Of a DNA stretch of 64,000 bases, positions 17,001-25,271 are shown piece by piece; the first letter of the stretch is position 1, and each line of letters begins with the position of its first letter. The DNA is from Neoroseomonas sp044356015 (lineage in GTDB: Bacteria > Pseudomonadota > Alphaproteobacteria > Acetobacterales > Acetobacteraceae): NCBI GenBank assembly GCA_044356015.1, contig JBIKXA010000001.1:1-64000 (forward strand). Direction: 5' to 3'. The notes beneath the pieces are model-generated. The model had not been told where the DNA came from. It made no database searches and saw only the letters and a program-made list of their open reading frames with translations. The translations under genes and the position numbers were made by a program.

Positions 17001-17946
17001 TTCCAATGCTTGAAATTGCGGCAATCGCTTCCGCGAGTGCAGGGCTTGAATCGCCAAGCGTCGTGAAAACAGAACGCACACCGTCACGGATTAAGCCGCC
17101 AAGCCAGGGCAATATGCCACCAGCGCGCTTGATCCCGCGCAGCGTGTCCGCAAAAATATTGGGCAATAGGCCAAGGGCCCGATCCACGACGTTATCGAAA
17201 ACGTCGGTGCTGCCGGCTTCGTCGGGCGCACGGTGGATCATTTCGGCCGCTGGTGGCGCACGTGGTTGCGCTACCCGCGTCTCCAATGGTGGCGCGGCGC
17301 CGATTTGCGCTACGTGAGCAAGCTCATGCGCCAGAAGACTGGCGCCGATACCTGTTTCGGGCGCGTATTCCCCATGCGCGAAGACAATGGTGCTGCCGCG
17401 CGTATAGGCCCTGGCTCCTAATGCCGTCGCGGTATGCGCTGCCGCAGCGTCGTGGCGCAGCCGAACCGCGGATAAATCACGCCCTGTCGCCGCTTCAAAT
17501 CGGTCACGGAGTGGCGCAGGCAAGGGGTGCCCGCCCTCACTCGCATTGCGTACGGCGGGCACCATCGAACTTGGTACACCAACGCCACCGGGGCGCGCTG
17601 GTTCGCGTCTGAGCAATGCAGTGCCGACAGGAATGGCTATAGCGGGTCCGCGGCGGGCCACGGTACCGCCGCTGGCAGCATTACTTGATAAGGCACGTAC
17701 CGTTTGTGTGGCAAAACGGTCAGCTGACAGCTCAGCCGGATCATTGGGCGCACCGACAACAAGTTTGGCGCGTACGCGCAAGGCGGCTCCACCACTGGAG
17801 ACCTGTGGGGTAGCGGCGCGCGTGGCCTGTACGGATGAGGGGACGACCTGACGAACCGGCTGGGCCGCTGGTCGCCGTTCTGCTGGACGCGCGACGATTG
17901 TGCGCTGCGCAGCCTTTTGCGGCAGGGTGTGCGCGGCGGATTTCAC
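14011..17946 (-). CDS. DUF4157 eCIS-associated effector with toxin-like C-terminus
   Basis: A protein of 1311 aa from GTG 17946, which overlaps the ATPase stop (GTGA). Residues 1-130 are a basic, Pro/Ala-rich leader. Residues about 138-215 are the DUF4157 (eCIS core) domain with 'LLAHELAHVAQ', an HExxH site at 207-211. Residues about 250-1010 are long alternating hydrophobic and amphipathic helices rich in Gly/Ala ('GGLSWLRAAAV', 'LLNHIG'-like spans), possibly membrane-inserting. Residues about 1040-1311 are a highly charged Lys/Glu-rich domain with 'KMTPDHQPQ' (His 1145) and 'INLHEARHKAGRTYG' (about 1190-1204), a His-rich pattern recalling HNH/His-Me toxin nucleases of polymorphic toxins. 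The DNA of this tail is far AT-richer than its neighbours. DUF4157 marks eCIS cargo; the nuclease idea is tentative. Confidence 0.85.
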   Translation of the reverse strand: MKSAAHTLPQKAAQRTIVARPAERRPAAQPVRQVVPSSVQATRAATPQVSSGGAALRVRAKLVVGAPNDPAELSADRFATQTVRALSSNAASGGTVARRGPAIAIPVGTALLRREPARPGGVGVPSSMVPAVRNASEGGHPLPAPLRDRFEAATGRDLSAVRLRHDAAAAHTATALGARAYTRGSTIVFAHGEYAPETGIGASLLAHELAHVAQIGAAPPLETRVAQPRAPPAAEMIHRAPDEAGSTDVFDNVVDRALGLLPNIFADTLRGIKRAGGILPWLGGLIRDGVRSVFTTLGDSSPALAEAIAAISSIGTRVSAILGALAGGDCEPLFAAIEQLKTTIQDAAGAAWTKLTDFLKPVGDFLGDINTRFLAPALDTVKGLAGSAWERIQQLAGDLWDLTQPVRDLGSWAWHELKRWIGLGEETDSGGNESGGILGWLKTKANEVWTALKDAAEPVLRPLREIAKSVSDYLPLNAVNNIKTKATAWLEHAAAGMNALHAPETTGSENGQKTLSGILLPALNGSIAGLRESVTGAASWAAEGIGSIGGHVAAFMGSMAEDPIFGALAGGLSWLRAAAVRATNFATVTVGGAFSLVDEGLGAFGGFIQRMLNGFNQVANTILDLPGRFGGLILGPVWNAIPACIRDPVVDFITKQILGRIPVFSSLMQAPNFWEKCQATAMRIIRAIFVDGDIARGIFTFFCAMLDLIGLPSQLVASIIAKAATALSDILKDPIGFLMNLLGAVKNGFGLFFDNIGTHLLGGISGWLFSEVRKAGLTPPAALSLGEVFRFILDVLGLGLEFFIARVENINPAAGGILRSGTAIIGEGLEWLTDLMTEGPASLLRHLQDSLSDLWEAAIGAVVGWVSTEVTKKMIPRILAMLDPTGIGAVVNSLITFYNAIQAAVEYLQPMLEIVHSVVDGTGQIAKGALEGGAAFVEGALAHSVPIAVGFLAHQVGLGTLGKRIAETVEALREKIAKAVDKLLERSKTFLMRIGSAVFNWFAGLIKKFDSDDGSHTLLFKMEGDKPVLKIRSVEQSVVKFLVELGKVDKVKNDENRKTKHTNATALVEKINKEAKNCNEAKEEEKPALQKDISKHQEDLAKLLQGLLKGVTMSEFDKRYDLEGMVATYGAMKGFQTGDKMTPDHQPQAAVLKYAAELNAFKRKKKGDKEETLALREATGRGHADGALAINLHEARHKAGRTYGNKSKNQEVLPDARDAIVKARDDHPNDYATQRSAVIEVVKKEMKKDTAAMREVLKQTKDQPAWADLKELVAKEKLSSEDEETQRKAIKEQIENGLKKIEGHSLDKYAN

Positions 17947-19349
17947 GTTCCGCGCCCTTCCTTGGCGTGCTCACGACGGATTGCCTCGAGCAGATGCGCT
18001 TGACTGATCGGGCGGCCACCATCTTTCAGCGCCTGCAGGGAGGCATGGCGGATGATATTCGTGATCGCACCACCAGTGAGGGGATACTCTCGCGCCAGAG
18101 CCTCAAAATCCGCATCCTTGGCCAGAACCGCCCGGGCGGGCATGGCACTACGCCAAAGCCGTAGCCGTTCTTCCGGTCTTGGCATGGGGAAATAGATGAT
18201 GGAGTCAAAGCGGCGTGCAAAGGCTTCGTCTATATTTTCACGAAAATTGCTTGCCAGGATCGTCACGCCATCAAAGGTTTCAATCCGCTGCAGCAGGAAG
18301 GAAACTTCCTGATTGGCGTAGCGGTCATGCGCGTCGCGAGTTTCGCCGCGTTTGCCGAACAGCGCGTCGGCCTCGTCGAAGAACAGTATCCAGTCTTTAT
18401 CCTGCGCTATATCAAAGAGTTTTGCCAGATTCTTTTCAGTTTCACCAATGAATTTCGAAACTACGGCGGCGAGATCAATGCGGTAGACTTCCCGACCCGT
18501 GACTCGGCCAATCAACCCGGCAGTCATTGTCTTGCCCGTGCCGGGGGGGCCGTGAAACAAAGCACGATAGCCGGGCCGCAGCAGACGTCCCATGCCCCAC
18601 TCGCCCAATAACGTTGCGCCATGCGCGATCCAGGCTTCAATCTCGCCCACCTGTTCGCGTGTGGCCGGATGCAGGACCAGATCGTCCCAGCTAAGTTTGG
18701 TCGTGAGCCGTTGGGCCGGAAACTGCGCCCCCTGGACCGGTCGCGGCAATCCGCCGCGCGTCAGGCGGTGGAGCCATTCCTCACCGATACGAAGAACTGC
18801 GCGATGCAGGGGTTCGTCAGGCGTTGCGGGCAAAGGGCGCAGAAGCCCAAGCCGTATAAAAGCGTGGTCTTCCTCAATCAAACGCAGCAGCGGAAAACGT
18901 AGTGCCAGATCAGCGCCACCAACTAGAAAGGCAAGCGTATCCAAGGTGGGCCATAAGGTCTCGTCAGATCCTTGCCGAAGGACGGCGAATTCGGTGAAGC
19001 GCCGGTCAAGCGCCTGATTGCGCGTATGGAATGCGTCGAGTACCTGAGGGCGGATATGAGGTGCAAGGGCCAAGATCAAGGCGAGCCTTTCCACCGTATC
19101 GCAGCTCAGTTGGGCCAGTAATTCCGCGTAGGCGGAACCCGCCGTCAAATTGGGACCATCCCCCAAGACCATCGTTTCGTCAGTCCCGGGCGGAGCTTCG
19201 CCTGTATCGAAATAAATGTGGAAGCGACGTTCGATCACCTGGGTGAGCCAAGTAAGCTCGGCTTCAAGGTCAATGGCATTGGTTTGGGTGGCATTCCGCG
19301 CCGCATGGCGCGCGAAGCGGCCCGCCATATCCTCGGGCGGCGTCACCAT
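17943..19349 (-). CDS. eCIS AAA+ ATPase (Afp15/Pvc15-like)
   Basis: I place the start at ATG 19349, which overlaps the tape-measure stop in ATGGTGA and follows CAGGG by 4-5 nt; an in-frame ATG at 19391 would add 14 residues. The product is 468 aa. An N-terminal alpha-helical domain of about 215 residues precedes one AAA+ module with Walker A 'HGPPGTGKTMT', Walker B 'ILFFDEADALFGKRG', sensor 1 'TILASNFRENID' and arginine-finger region 'FARRFDSIIYF'. Afp15/Pvc15 ATPases are needed for particle formation or cargo loading. The gene is sandwiched between tape measure and effector, which fits a loading chaperone for the DUF4157 protein (inference). Confidence 0.92.
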   Translation of the reverse strand: MVTPPEDMAGRFARHAARNATQTNAIDLEAELTWLTQVIERRFHIYFDTGEAPPGTDETMVLGDGPNLTAGSAYAELLAQLSCDTVERLALILALAPHIRPQVLDAFHTRNQALDRRFTEFAVLRQGSDETLWPTLDTLAFLVGGADLALRFPLLRLIEEDHAFIRLGLLRPLPATPDEPLHRAVLRIGEEWLHRLTRGGLPRPVQGAQFPAQRLTTKLSWDDLVLHPATREQVGEIEAWIAHGATLLGEWGMGRLLRPGYRALFHGPPGTGKTMTAGLIGRVTGREVYRIDLAAVVSKFIGETEKNLAKLFDIAQDKDWILFFDEADALFGKRGETRDAHDRYANQEVSFLLQRIETFDGVTILASNFRENIDEAFARRFDSIIYFPMPRPEERLRLWRSAMPARAVLAKDADFEALAREYPLTGGAITNIIRHASLQALKDGGRPISQAHLLEAIRREHAKEGRGT

Positions 19350-21193
19350 TCCACCCTGAGCGATTCTACCATCCAAGGAAGTCGCACCCATTCACGTGGC
19401 CAGGGTAGGCGCTCCACCAAAAGATCATAACCACGGCGTTCAATGCGCAACAGTGGCAAGCCGTCACGCCTTTCAAGAAGGCCCGGACGCAAAAGCCAGC
19501 TGCCACGCAACCCTTCCAGTGTCAGGCGACCCAGCGGCGCAAAATGTTCAAGAATGGCTTCAAAGAAAGTGTCGCAAGCGGCGCGTTCCTCCGCATCCAG
19601 CGGTGCGCCTGCGTCCAGAACGGCTTGCGTCGGCAAGCCAACAAGCAGTTTGATCAGCGGCATATCCGCTTCTTCCGCAATCAGCCTACCGCGTGCTAAA
19701 TGGTCTAGTAAAATCGCCGCACGATGGGGCGCTGCGGCATCACGCCAGCGCCGTTTCGGTGTCAGTAAATCCAGCGTCCCGAAGAAGCCTGACAGAAAGG
19801 GCCAGAGCAGCACCAGTCCGGCATCCTCAACGGTGACGGTGTCACCCGTTCTTTGTTCCATTCCGGGGCGCGGCGCAGAGGTCTTTGCAGTGTCAAATGT
19901 CGCGGCGTGGTATTTGGGCGTTGCCGCCTGAACAAATGCGGATGCTTCATCAATCACGTAAGGGGCAGCCACCGCTAGTCTGGGGCGCAGCGGAGCAAGA
20001 AGCGGCTCTAACGCCTCCGCTGTCGGCTGCCCGGCTATAATGAAGGGCGCTAGCAAGGCAGCCAAGCGCCCGGCATCGGGCAATGGCTCGGTCGTAGTAC
20101 GCAATTGACGCAGTGCCACAAGGGCGGCACTAGCGTCTGGCAGAGTGAAAGCTCCCCCGACCAATAAGTGCAGGAGTAATGAAAGCTCAGGCATCGCTTC
20201 AGCCGCATCGCGCAAGGCGACCGCCAAAGCGGCACCTTGGCCCGGGTCTGTTTGGACCTGCGCTGACGTACGCAAGGCGGTAGCAACCTTGGCCGATATT
20301 GCTTCCCCAGACAGCCCCTCAGTCCAGCTCGCCAGCAGGATGGCTTGAATGGGCTTCGCGTATGCCGCAGGGAGGCGGTGCAGCAAGGACGAGGCAATAC
20401 GTTTCTGAAGTATGGCAGCATCGACGATGGGACGGCTGGCAAGGGCGGTCAGTATCAGGTCCCGTGCACGCAGAGCGCGTGCCCGGGGTGAAAGCACAGC
20501 ACCTTCCGGTAGGCCCAAGATCGCCGCCTCAATCGCAGCCACCGGCAATGTTGCGGTAGCTGGCGACAGAAGTGCGGCGGCCCGGGCAAAACCCTGTCCT
20601 TCCAGTGCCAAGGCAAGGCGGTGGCGTGCCACGGGTAGAGGCAATAATTCGTACAATGTTTCTGAAGCAAGTTTCGGCGAAGTTTCAATGAGCCATACCA
20701 GGACGCGCGCGAGCAGTGGCCCGACCGATGTCCCTAACCGGGCACCTGATACGGCTGGTGGATCGCGTTCGCGATCATACCACCAAGGGGCATGACCTTC
20801 GCGGGCAAGGTGACGCAGCAACGCTGCAGCCCTTTCGGACGCGCCCAAGGGGGGGGGCGTGGCCGTTTCAATGGTTCCCTCACCCACGGGCGTCATGGAG
20901 GGCAGGACTTTGGCCAGGGCGCTAGGTAAGGCTCGCGCAAGGGCAGCGGGTAGTTCGGTTTCCAATGCCTCGGCTGAAATCGGCCCCAATTCGATTTCCA
21001 ATCGTTCAACCCTGGTCAGGGCTGCGCCCGGGTCCATTTCGTCCAGAGTCCGCTCCAACACTCGGCGTAATTGCCCAAGTGCGAGGGCTTCCACACGTGG
21101 TCCCAGCGCCCGAGCTGACTTACCGTCGCGTATCCGCAGTTCAAGGTATTGGCGCCGGATGACGTGGCGGGGCGGTTCCGGCAAGCTATCCAT
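19343..21193 (-). CDS. eCIS tape measure protein (Afp14/Pvc14-like)
   Basis: A protein of 616 aa. The N-terminal signature 'HVIRRQYLELRIRDG' plus 'RVERLEIELGPI' and the C-terminal block 'DAGLVLLWPFLSGFFGTLDL' ... 'LIKLLVGLP' ... 'YDLLVERLPW' ... 'LPWMVESLRVEW' are diagnostic of the contractile injection system tape-measure family. These proteins fill the tube lumen and set particle length. The middle third is Ala/Leu-rich helix with low sequence complexity, as expected. It is followed without a gap by the ATPase (7-nt overlap) and preceded by a 601-aa protein ending one base before its start region. Confidence 0.9.
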   Translation of the reverse strand: MDSLPEPPRHVIRRQYLELRIRDGKSARALGPRVEALALGQLRRVLERTLDEMDPGAALTRVERLEIELGPISAEALETELPAALARALPSALAKVLPSMTPVGEGTIETATPPPLGASERAAALLRHLAREGHAPWWYDRERDPPAVSGARLGTSVGPLLARVLVWLIETSPKLASETLYELLPLPVARHRLALALEGQGFARAAALLSPATATLPVAAIEAAILGLPEGAVLSPRARALRARDLILTALASRPIVDAAILQKRIASSLLHRLPAAYAKPIQAILLASWTEGLSGEAISAKVATALRTSAQVQTDPGQGAALAVALRDAAEAMPELSLLLHLLVGGAFTLPDASAALVALRQLRTTTEPLPDAGRLAALLAPFIIAGQPTAEALEPLLAPLRPRLAVAAPYVIDEASAFVQAATPKYHAATFDTAKTSAPRPGMEQRTGDTVTVEDAGLVLLWPFLSGFFGTLDLLTPKRRWRDAAAPHRAAILLDHLARGRLIAEEADMPLIKLLVGLPTQAVLDAGAPLDAEERAACDTFFEAILEHFAPLGRLTLEGLRGSWLLRPGLLERRDGLPLLRIERRGYDLLVERLPWPREWVRLPWMVESLRVEW

Positions 21194-21194
21194 G

Positions 21195-23000
21195 TCAATT
21201 AGGTCCCGCAGCTTCTAAAACTATCTCCCACCCGATGGATGGCCCTGGTGCGATTTCCGTGATGCGAAGGATGATTGGTCCCTGCCCGTCCGGTACCTCC
21301 AAACTAAGGTCAGCTCCTGTCCCTTGGCTCGGCTTGGTGGCAATGCCGCCGCGCAGCAGAGTGTATAATTGGTTCACGCGGCTATCTGCCACGACCACGC
21401 GCGTTGCGCCTGTTTCCAACTTAACCTTCGGTGGCTCAATCAACTCCAAGAGCGCGGAAAATGTGGCCTCCAGCCCTGTACGGACACGCCGCGCCGTGAC
21501 CAAAAAGCTTGTACCGAAGGGAAGTGCGGGTGCTTCAAGCCGCGGCGGGGCGGGGGGCCGAAAGGCAAAGTTCAAATCGCCGGGCTTGCCAAGCAGTTCG
21601 TCTGCCAAAATGAAATCCAAGCCCAGCCGCAGCCGCCCAAGCCCTTTATTTTCCTTTTCATCATCATCGCGGCGATGAATGTAGCCGGCCATCGCGAGGT
21701 CTGGCCCGTTTGGCGCGATCCTGATGGTATAGGAGACACCAGGCTCACCGCCCAGCAGGGTAATGGCGCCCGTGCTGCCTTTTGGTCCGGCGGCGCAAAG
21801 TAAGATCAAATCGGGTGCTGGATTTGGCCGCACCAAAATGATCGGCATTGCCGTGAGAGCAACGACGCTTTCCATCACGCGGCTAGCCATGGCTTCATCA
21901 TGCCGCTTGGTAGCCGAAACAAAAGCCAGACTATCACTGGTCAGTGGCGCGAGCACCAAATCGAGCCCCGCACGACTGCGGCGCCCGTCCGTTTGCACCA
22001 GATTAAAGCCCGGCGGGTTCAACGAGGCCAATGGCAGAGTGGGTTTTTTCAGCGTGATATCTGGTAGCCCTGCTGCAACAGGGACTGTGACAAATTCTTC
22101 CACGCTATCCGGCTGCGTGAGATCCGGGTTGAATTCTGCATCGCGCAGTGAGCGCAGAAAAACGCGATACTGAACATCTTTTGATGCACCCCTGATGCGC
22201 AATGCCGGCGTGGCACCAAAAACCGGTCGATCAGCTGGCACCAGCGCGAGCGTGAGCGCTGGATCGGGGCGTACCAAAACGGGAAGTGGCGCCGTGAGCA
22301 ACGTGGTTTCCGCCCCGCCCAAAGCCGCTGCCTTCTGCACCCTAACCCGCAAAAGCGTATCAGTGCTGAACGGCTTACTTGGCAAGCTGATGGTACCGCC
22401 ATTACCGGAGACCCAGTCGCCAGATGAAAACACTTCGTCTTGTGCCAATGCACCAAGATCGTCCGGCTTAGGGGCATCCTTGGTCGGCCAAGCCACCAAC
22501 CGATACTGACCCCCAGCCTGGCTCTCGAAAACATCAACTGTTACAGAACCAGCAAAATCAACGGTCATCAGCGCAGGCTCGGGGGAATTCTGAAACAACG
22601 CTGAAAGCTCGCTCGAAAGGCCGACATCAACCTCCGGCCGTGCATGCAATTCCGTTCTGCGGCCTTCCGTCTTATCGCCGCGCGACTCTTTCTTTTCCGC
22701 CCAAATGGTGAAGCTGGCCTTTTCCTGAATGGCATTTAGGCCGAAAGAAATCGTCCCTGAATTTCCGACAAGCCTCATCCCACCATTGATTCTTTTGCCA
22801 TCCTTGTCGCGCAGCTCATAATCAACATCGGCCTGAGTTTCATCCACCAGCACAGCCGCATCGCCGCCAAAGGTTACCTTTGGTGGCTGCACCCGCACGG
22901 GCAGATCCGCAAGCGGTGCGGTGCTGCCCATGCCAAGCAAATCCACCAGCCGATCCCGGGTAGCGCGCGCCCTTCGGTCCAGCGTGGCGAATTCGCTCAT
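21195..23000 (-). CDS. eCIS-encoded beta-sandwich-rich protein of unknown function
   Basis: A protein of 601 aa. After a helical N-terminus ('RARATRDRLVDLLGMG') it is mostly beta strand, organised as four to five Ig-like or jelly-roll repeats, each opening with a Pro-rich edge ('VQPPKVTFGG', 'VRPDPALTL', 'VRPNPAPDLI', 'LIEPPKVKLETG') about 100-130 residues apart. There is no signal peptide or membrane segment. I recognise no family. It lies between the second baseplate protein (5-nt gap) and the tape measure (2-nt gap), a slot where Afp/PVC loci carry fibre or decoration proteins, so a surface or baseplate-decorating role is plausible. Confidence 0.75.
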   Translation of the reverse strand: MSEFATLDRRARATRDRLVDLLGMGSTAPLADLPVRVQPPKVTFGGDAAVLVDETQADVDYELRDKDGKRINGGMRLVGNSGTISFGLNAIQEKASFTIWAEKKESRGDKTEGRRTELHARPEVDVGLSSELSALFQNSPEPALMTVDFAGSVTVDVFESQAGGQYRLVAWPTKDAPKPDDLGALAQDEVFSSGDWVSGNGGTISLPSKPFSTDTLLRVRVQKAAALGGAETTLLTAPLPVLVRPDPALTLALVPADRPVFGATPALRIRGASKDVQYRVFLRSLRDAEFNPDLTQPDSVEEFVTVPVAAGLPDITLKKPTLPLASLNPPGFNLVQTDGRRSRAGLDLVLAPLTSDSLAFVSATKRHDEAMASRVMESVVALTAMPIILVRPNPAPDLILLCAAGPKGSTGAITLLGGEPGVSYTIRIAPNGPDLAMAGYIHRRDDDEKENKGLGRLRLGLDFILADELLGKPGDLNFAFRPPAPPRLEAPALPFGTSFLVTARRVRTGLEATFSALLELIEPPKVKLETGATRVVVADSRVNQLYTLLRGGIATKPSQGTGADLSLEVPDGQGPIILRITEIAPGPSIGWEIVLEAAGPN

Positions 23001-23004
23001 GATC

Positions 23005-25014
23005 TTATTCCGTCATGCCAAAACGGGAGCGCCGGGCGCGCCGCGTAGCGACCAGCCATGAGCGATAGGCGTCGCGCGCATCCGCCATTCGCTCTGGCTC
23101 AAGCCAAACGACCCAGCAGACCAGATGCGCGGGCAACGCGTTGCGGATGGCTGCAGCTATACGCCTCTCCTCTGATTCGGTTGTTGCAGCAACATTTTGC
23201 GAACCGGCATTTCGCTGTAGGACGATAGTCACCTGAAGCGAAAACGGATCGGCACTTGCAACCAATTCCAGTAATGGAGCTGGCTGGCCAACATCGCCCG
23301 GCTGAGGTCGAAGCAGAATATGTTCCAGCAGTAGGGGTTTCGCATCTTCCGTAAGCCCAAGTTCCACCATAATGCGGCGTATCAGCGGCGGGTCAGTTGC
23401 TTCCTCGGGCGGCGCCAGAAGGTCAACGCCGCCGCCGCGGCTACCGCCGATGATGGGCAGCGCTTGGAGAAACTCCTGCTTACGCTTGATCAGATTGGGA
23501 TTGAGGGGATCATTGGGCAAATCCTCACCAAAGCGTGCCAAGAGATGATTGAGCAGCGCATTGCGTCGCCGCAAGGCATCAGGCGCATCTTCCTGCTCGC
23601 CGGATTTCGCTAAGGTGTGGAGATCAGGCAGAATTTTCGGCGCATTCGCATGTGGCAGCGTTTCATGCACAGCACCCATGGGATAGGGCTTCGCCCCCCC
23701 ACTGGCCCCGAACAGCGCCGGCAGCTCTGCAAGCTGCGCAAAATGCCCGGCCAAGATGATGTCGAAAATACCGAGGTAGCCGCGTAGCCGAGAGGCGGCG
23801 ACACGGCGTTCCATGGGGGCGCTGGCCGTGAGCGTGCCTTCACCAACGCCGTAGGTTGGCGGCAGATCCGCGCCAACCGGACGATAGGCAGCAGGGTTGC
23901 GCCAGCGCCCGACCGCTGGGATCAGATCGCGTTCGGCTTCGCTCAATTCGGGGCGTATCTTCTTGCTGGTGGGTTCCTCCATCTTTATTATTTGCGCGTC
24001 GCCACGCGCTGAGACAACGGTAAAATGGCTCGCTTCGCGATTCAGGACAGGAAATCCATTATCCGGCACAGGCAGTGACCAGTGTTCCTTTCTTTCTTGG
24101 AAATTGATGTGACGCACAGCGGCAACGCCAGGTACCGCCATTGCCTCTCGTACCAGGTCTGAACGATAAATTGCCCGGTGTCGCCGCGCTGCTGCCAGGG
24201 CGGCGCGATCTGGCAAGCCGCGGCGCGGCAGGGGGCCTTCCACCAGGGCGGTGGGATCACCAAGCGCAAGCACCTCAGCGGCACTGCGCCGAGGAATGAT
24301 GGGGGAAAAATAGGCATCGAAGCGGGCGCCGATGGCATTCAGTACCGCTTTACCTTGCGCATCCGGTGTCAGTTCGATAGCGAGATCAAGCTTCACGCCA
24401 AACGGCCCCAGAACCTGTATTTCCTCAAAATCCTCAGCCAGGGCGCGTTCACCATGCAGCCGTGCGGCGACATCGGCGCGGACTTGATTGGACGAGAGGG
24501 CTCCACCTTCCGGTTCCACCAGCACGCGCCAAAGCCCCTTCAGCGCTAGGCGCGTGCCGCCATCAGGGGTTGGCTGGTCTGCCGGCAGCAGTTTGAGCGT
24601 TTGCGTAGCTGGATCATACAGCGGAACATGCAGGGCCGGGGAAGCCGGTTCCACCCAGGCATTGCGCACCCCTGGCACATCAATGACTGCGGCGCGCAAA
24701 TCTTCCGGGGTGACAGCGCGGGAAGAAAGGCTCGTGATGGGGCCGGCAAAGACGCTTGGCGGCGCGGCTTCACCTGGTGCGGGCGTGAGCAAATCCGGCA
24801 AGGGATGGAAAAGACGGTAACCAAAGTCGGTCAAGGCGTAGCAGAGTGCTTCAAGGATGGTGATGCCGGGATCATGCGCGTTGAAATCGGTCCAGCGCGT
24901 ATCCGTTAGGCGTTCCAGTTCCTTGATGGCATCCGCGCGCAGCGCCGCGTAATCGAGCAGTATATGCTCGGCGGGCCCGCTGGGCAGGACCGGCTGGGTA
25001 ATGGCTTCAGCCAT
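23005..25014 (-). CDS. eCIS baseplate protein (Afp12/Pvc12-like, baseplate J-related)
   Basis: I start the gene at ATG 25014 ('MAEAITQPVLPSG'), which overlaps the preceding small gene by 8 nt; a longer frame to 25158 runs through that gene and is not supported. The product is 669 aa. Its N-terminal motif 'RWTDFNAHDPGITILEALCY' is the hallmark of baseplate-assembly J-type proteins in contractile systems. The mid region 'GVAAVRHINFQE' and the C-terminal 'LLEHILLRPQPGD' also fit eCIS baseplate subunits. It should form the wedge with the larger 1425-aa J protein. Many Afp12-type proteins are longer, so this is a compact version. Confidence 0.82.
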   Translation of the reverse strand: MAEAITQPVLPSGPAEHILLDYAALRADAIKELERLTDTRWTDFNAHDPGITILEALCYALTDFGYRLFHPLPDLLTPAPGEAAPPSVFAGPITSLSSRAVTPEDLRAAVIDVPGVRNAWVEPASPALHVPLYDPATQTLKLLPADQPTPDGGTRLALKGLWRVLVEPEGGALSSNQVRADVAARLHGERALAEDFEEIQVLGPFGVKLDLAIELTPDAQGKAVLNAIGARFDAYFSPIIPRRSAAEVLALGDPTALVEGPLPRRGLPDRAALAAARRHRAIYRSDLVREAMAVPGVAAVRHINFQERKEHWSLPVPDNGFPVLNREASHFTVVSARGDAQIIKMEEPTSKKIRPELSEAERDLIPAVGRWRNPAAYRPVGADLPPTYGVGEGTLTASAPMERRVAASRLRGYLGIFDIILAGHFAQLAELPALFGASGGAKPYPMGAVHETLPHANAPKILPDLHTLAKSGEQEDAPDALRRRNALLNHLLARFGEDLPNDPLNPNLIKRKQEFLQALPIIGGSRGGGVDLLAPPEEATDPPLIRRIMVELGLTEDAKPLLLEHILLRPQPGDVGQPAPLLELVASADPFSLQVTIVLQRNAGSQNVAATTESEERRIAAAIRNALPAHLVCWVVWLEPERMADARDAYRSWLVATRRARRSRFGMTE

Positions 25015-25216
25015 CGCCTGCGGCATCCGGGGCTTCGGCGCCCAGCTCTTCTTCCAGCACCTGAATGGCGCCGGAGATGCGCAGCATGGTCTGGCGCAGC
25101 TGCGCCGCTTCCGCTTCCAATTGGGAGAGCTTTTCTTGCCCACGTGCGAACTCGGCACGGAGCTTTTCCAGGCGTTCAGTCATTTGAGTGCGGAGGCTGG
25201 GGGATGGGTCGGTCAT
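25007..25216 (-). CDS. Small coiled-coil protein in the baseplate operon
   Basis: A protein of 69 aa. Residues about 8-60 are a continuous heptad-like helix ('MTERLEKLRAEFARGQEKLS', then 'EAAQLRQTMLRISGAIQVLE') ending in an acidic tail. Its stop lies inside the start region of the following baseplate gene (8-nt overlap), which argues for translational coupling. Small coiled-coil proteins at this place may be assembly chaperones or bridge fibre and baseplate. No family name can be given. Confidence 0.65.
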   Translation of the reverse strand: MTDPSPSLRTQMTERLEKLRAEFARGQEKLSQLEAEAAQLRQTMLRISGAIQVLEEELGAEAPDAAGDG

Positions 25217-25271
25217 GGGATGAGGGCATCCTTGGCTTTGAAGCGGCTAGCGAATGTCTTGGGGATTGAGG

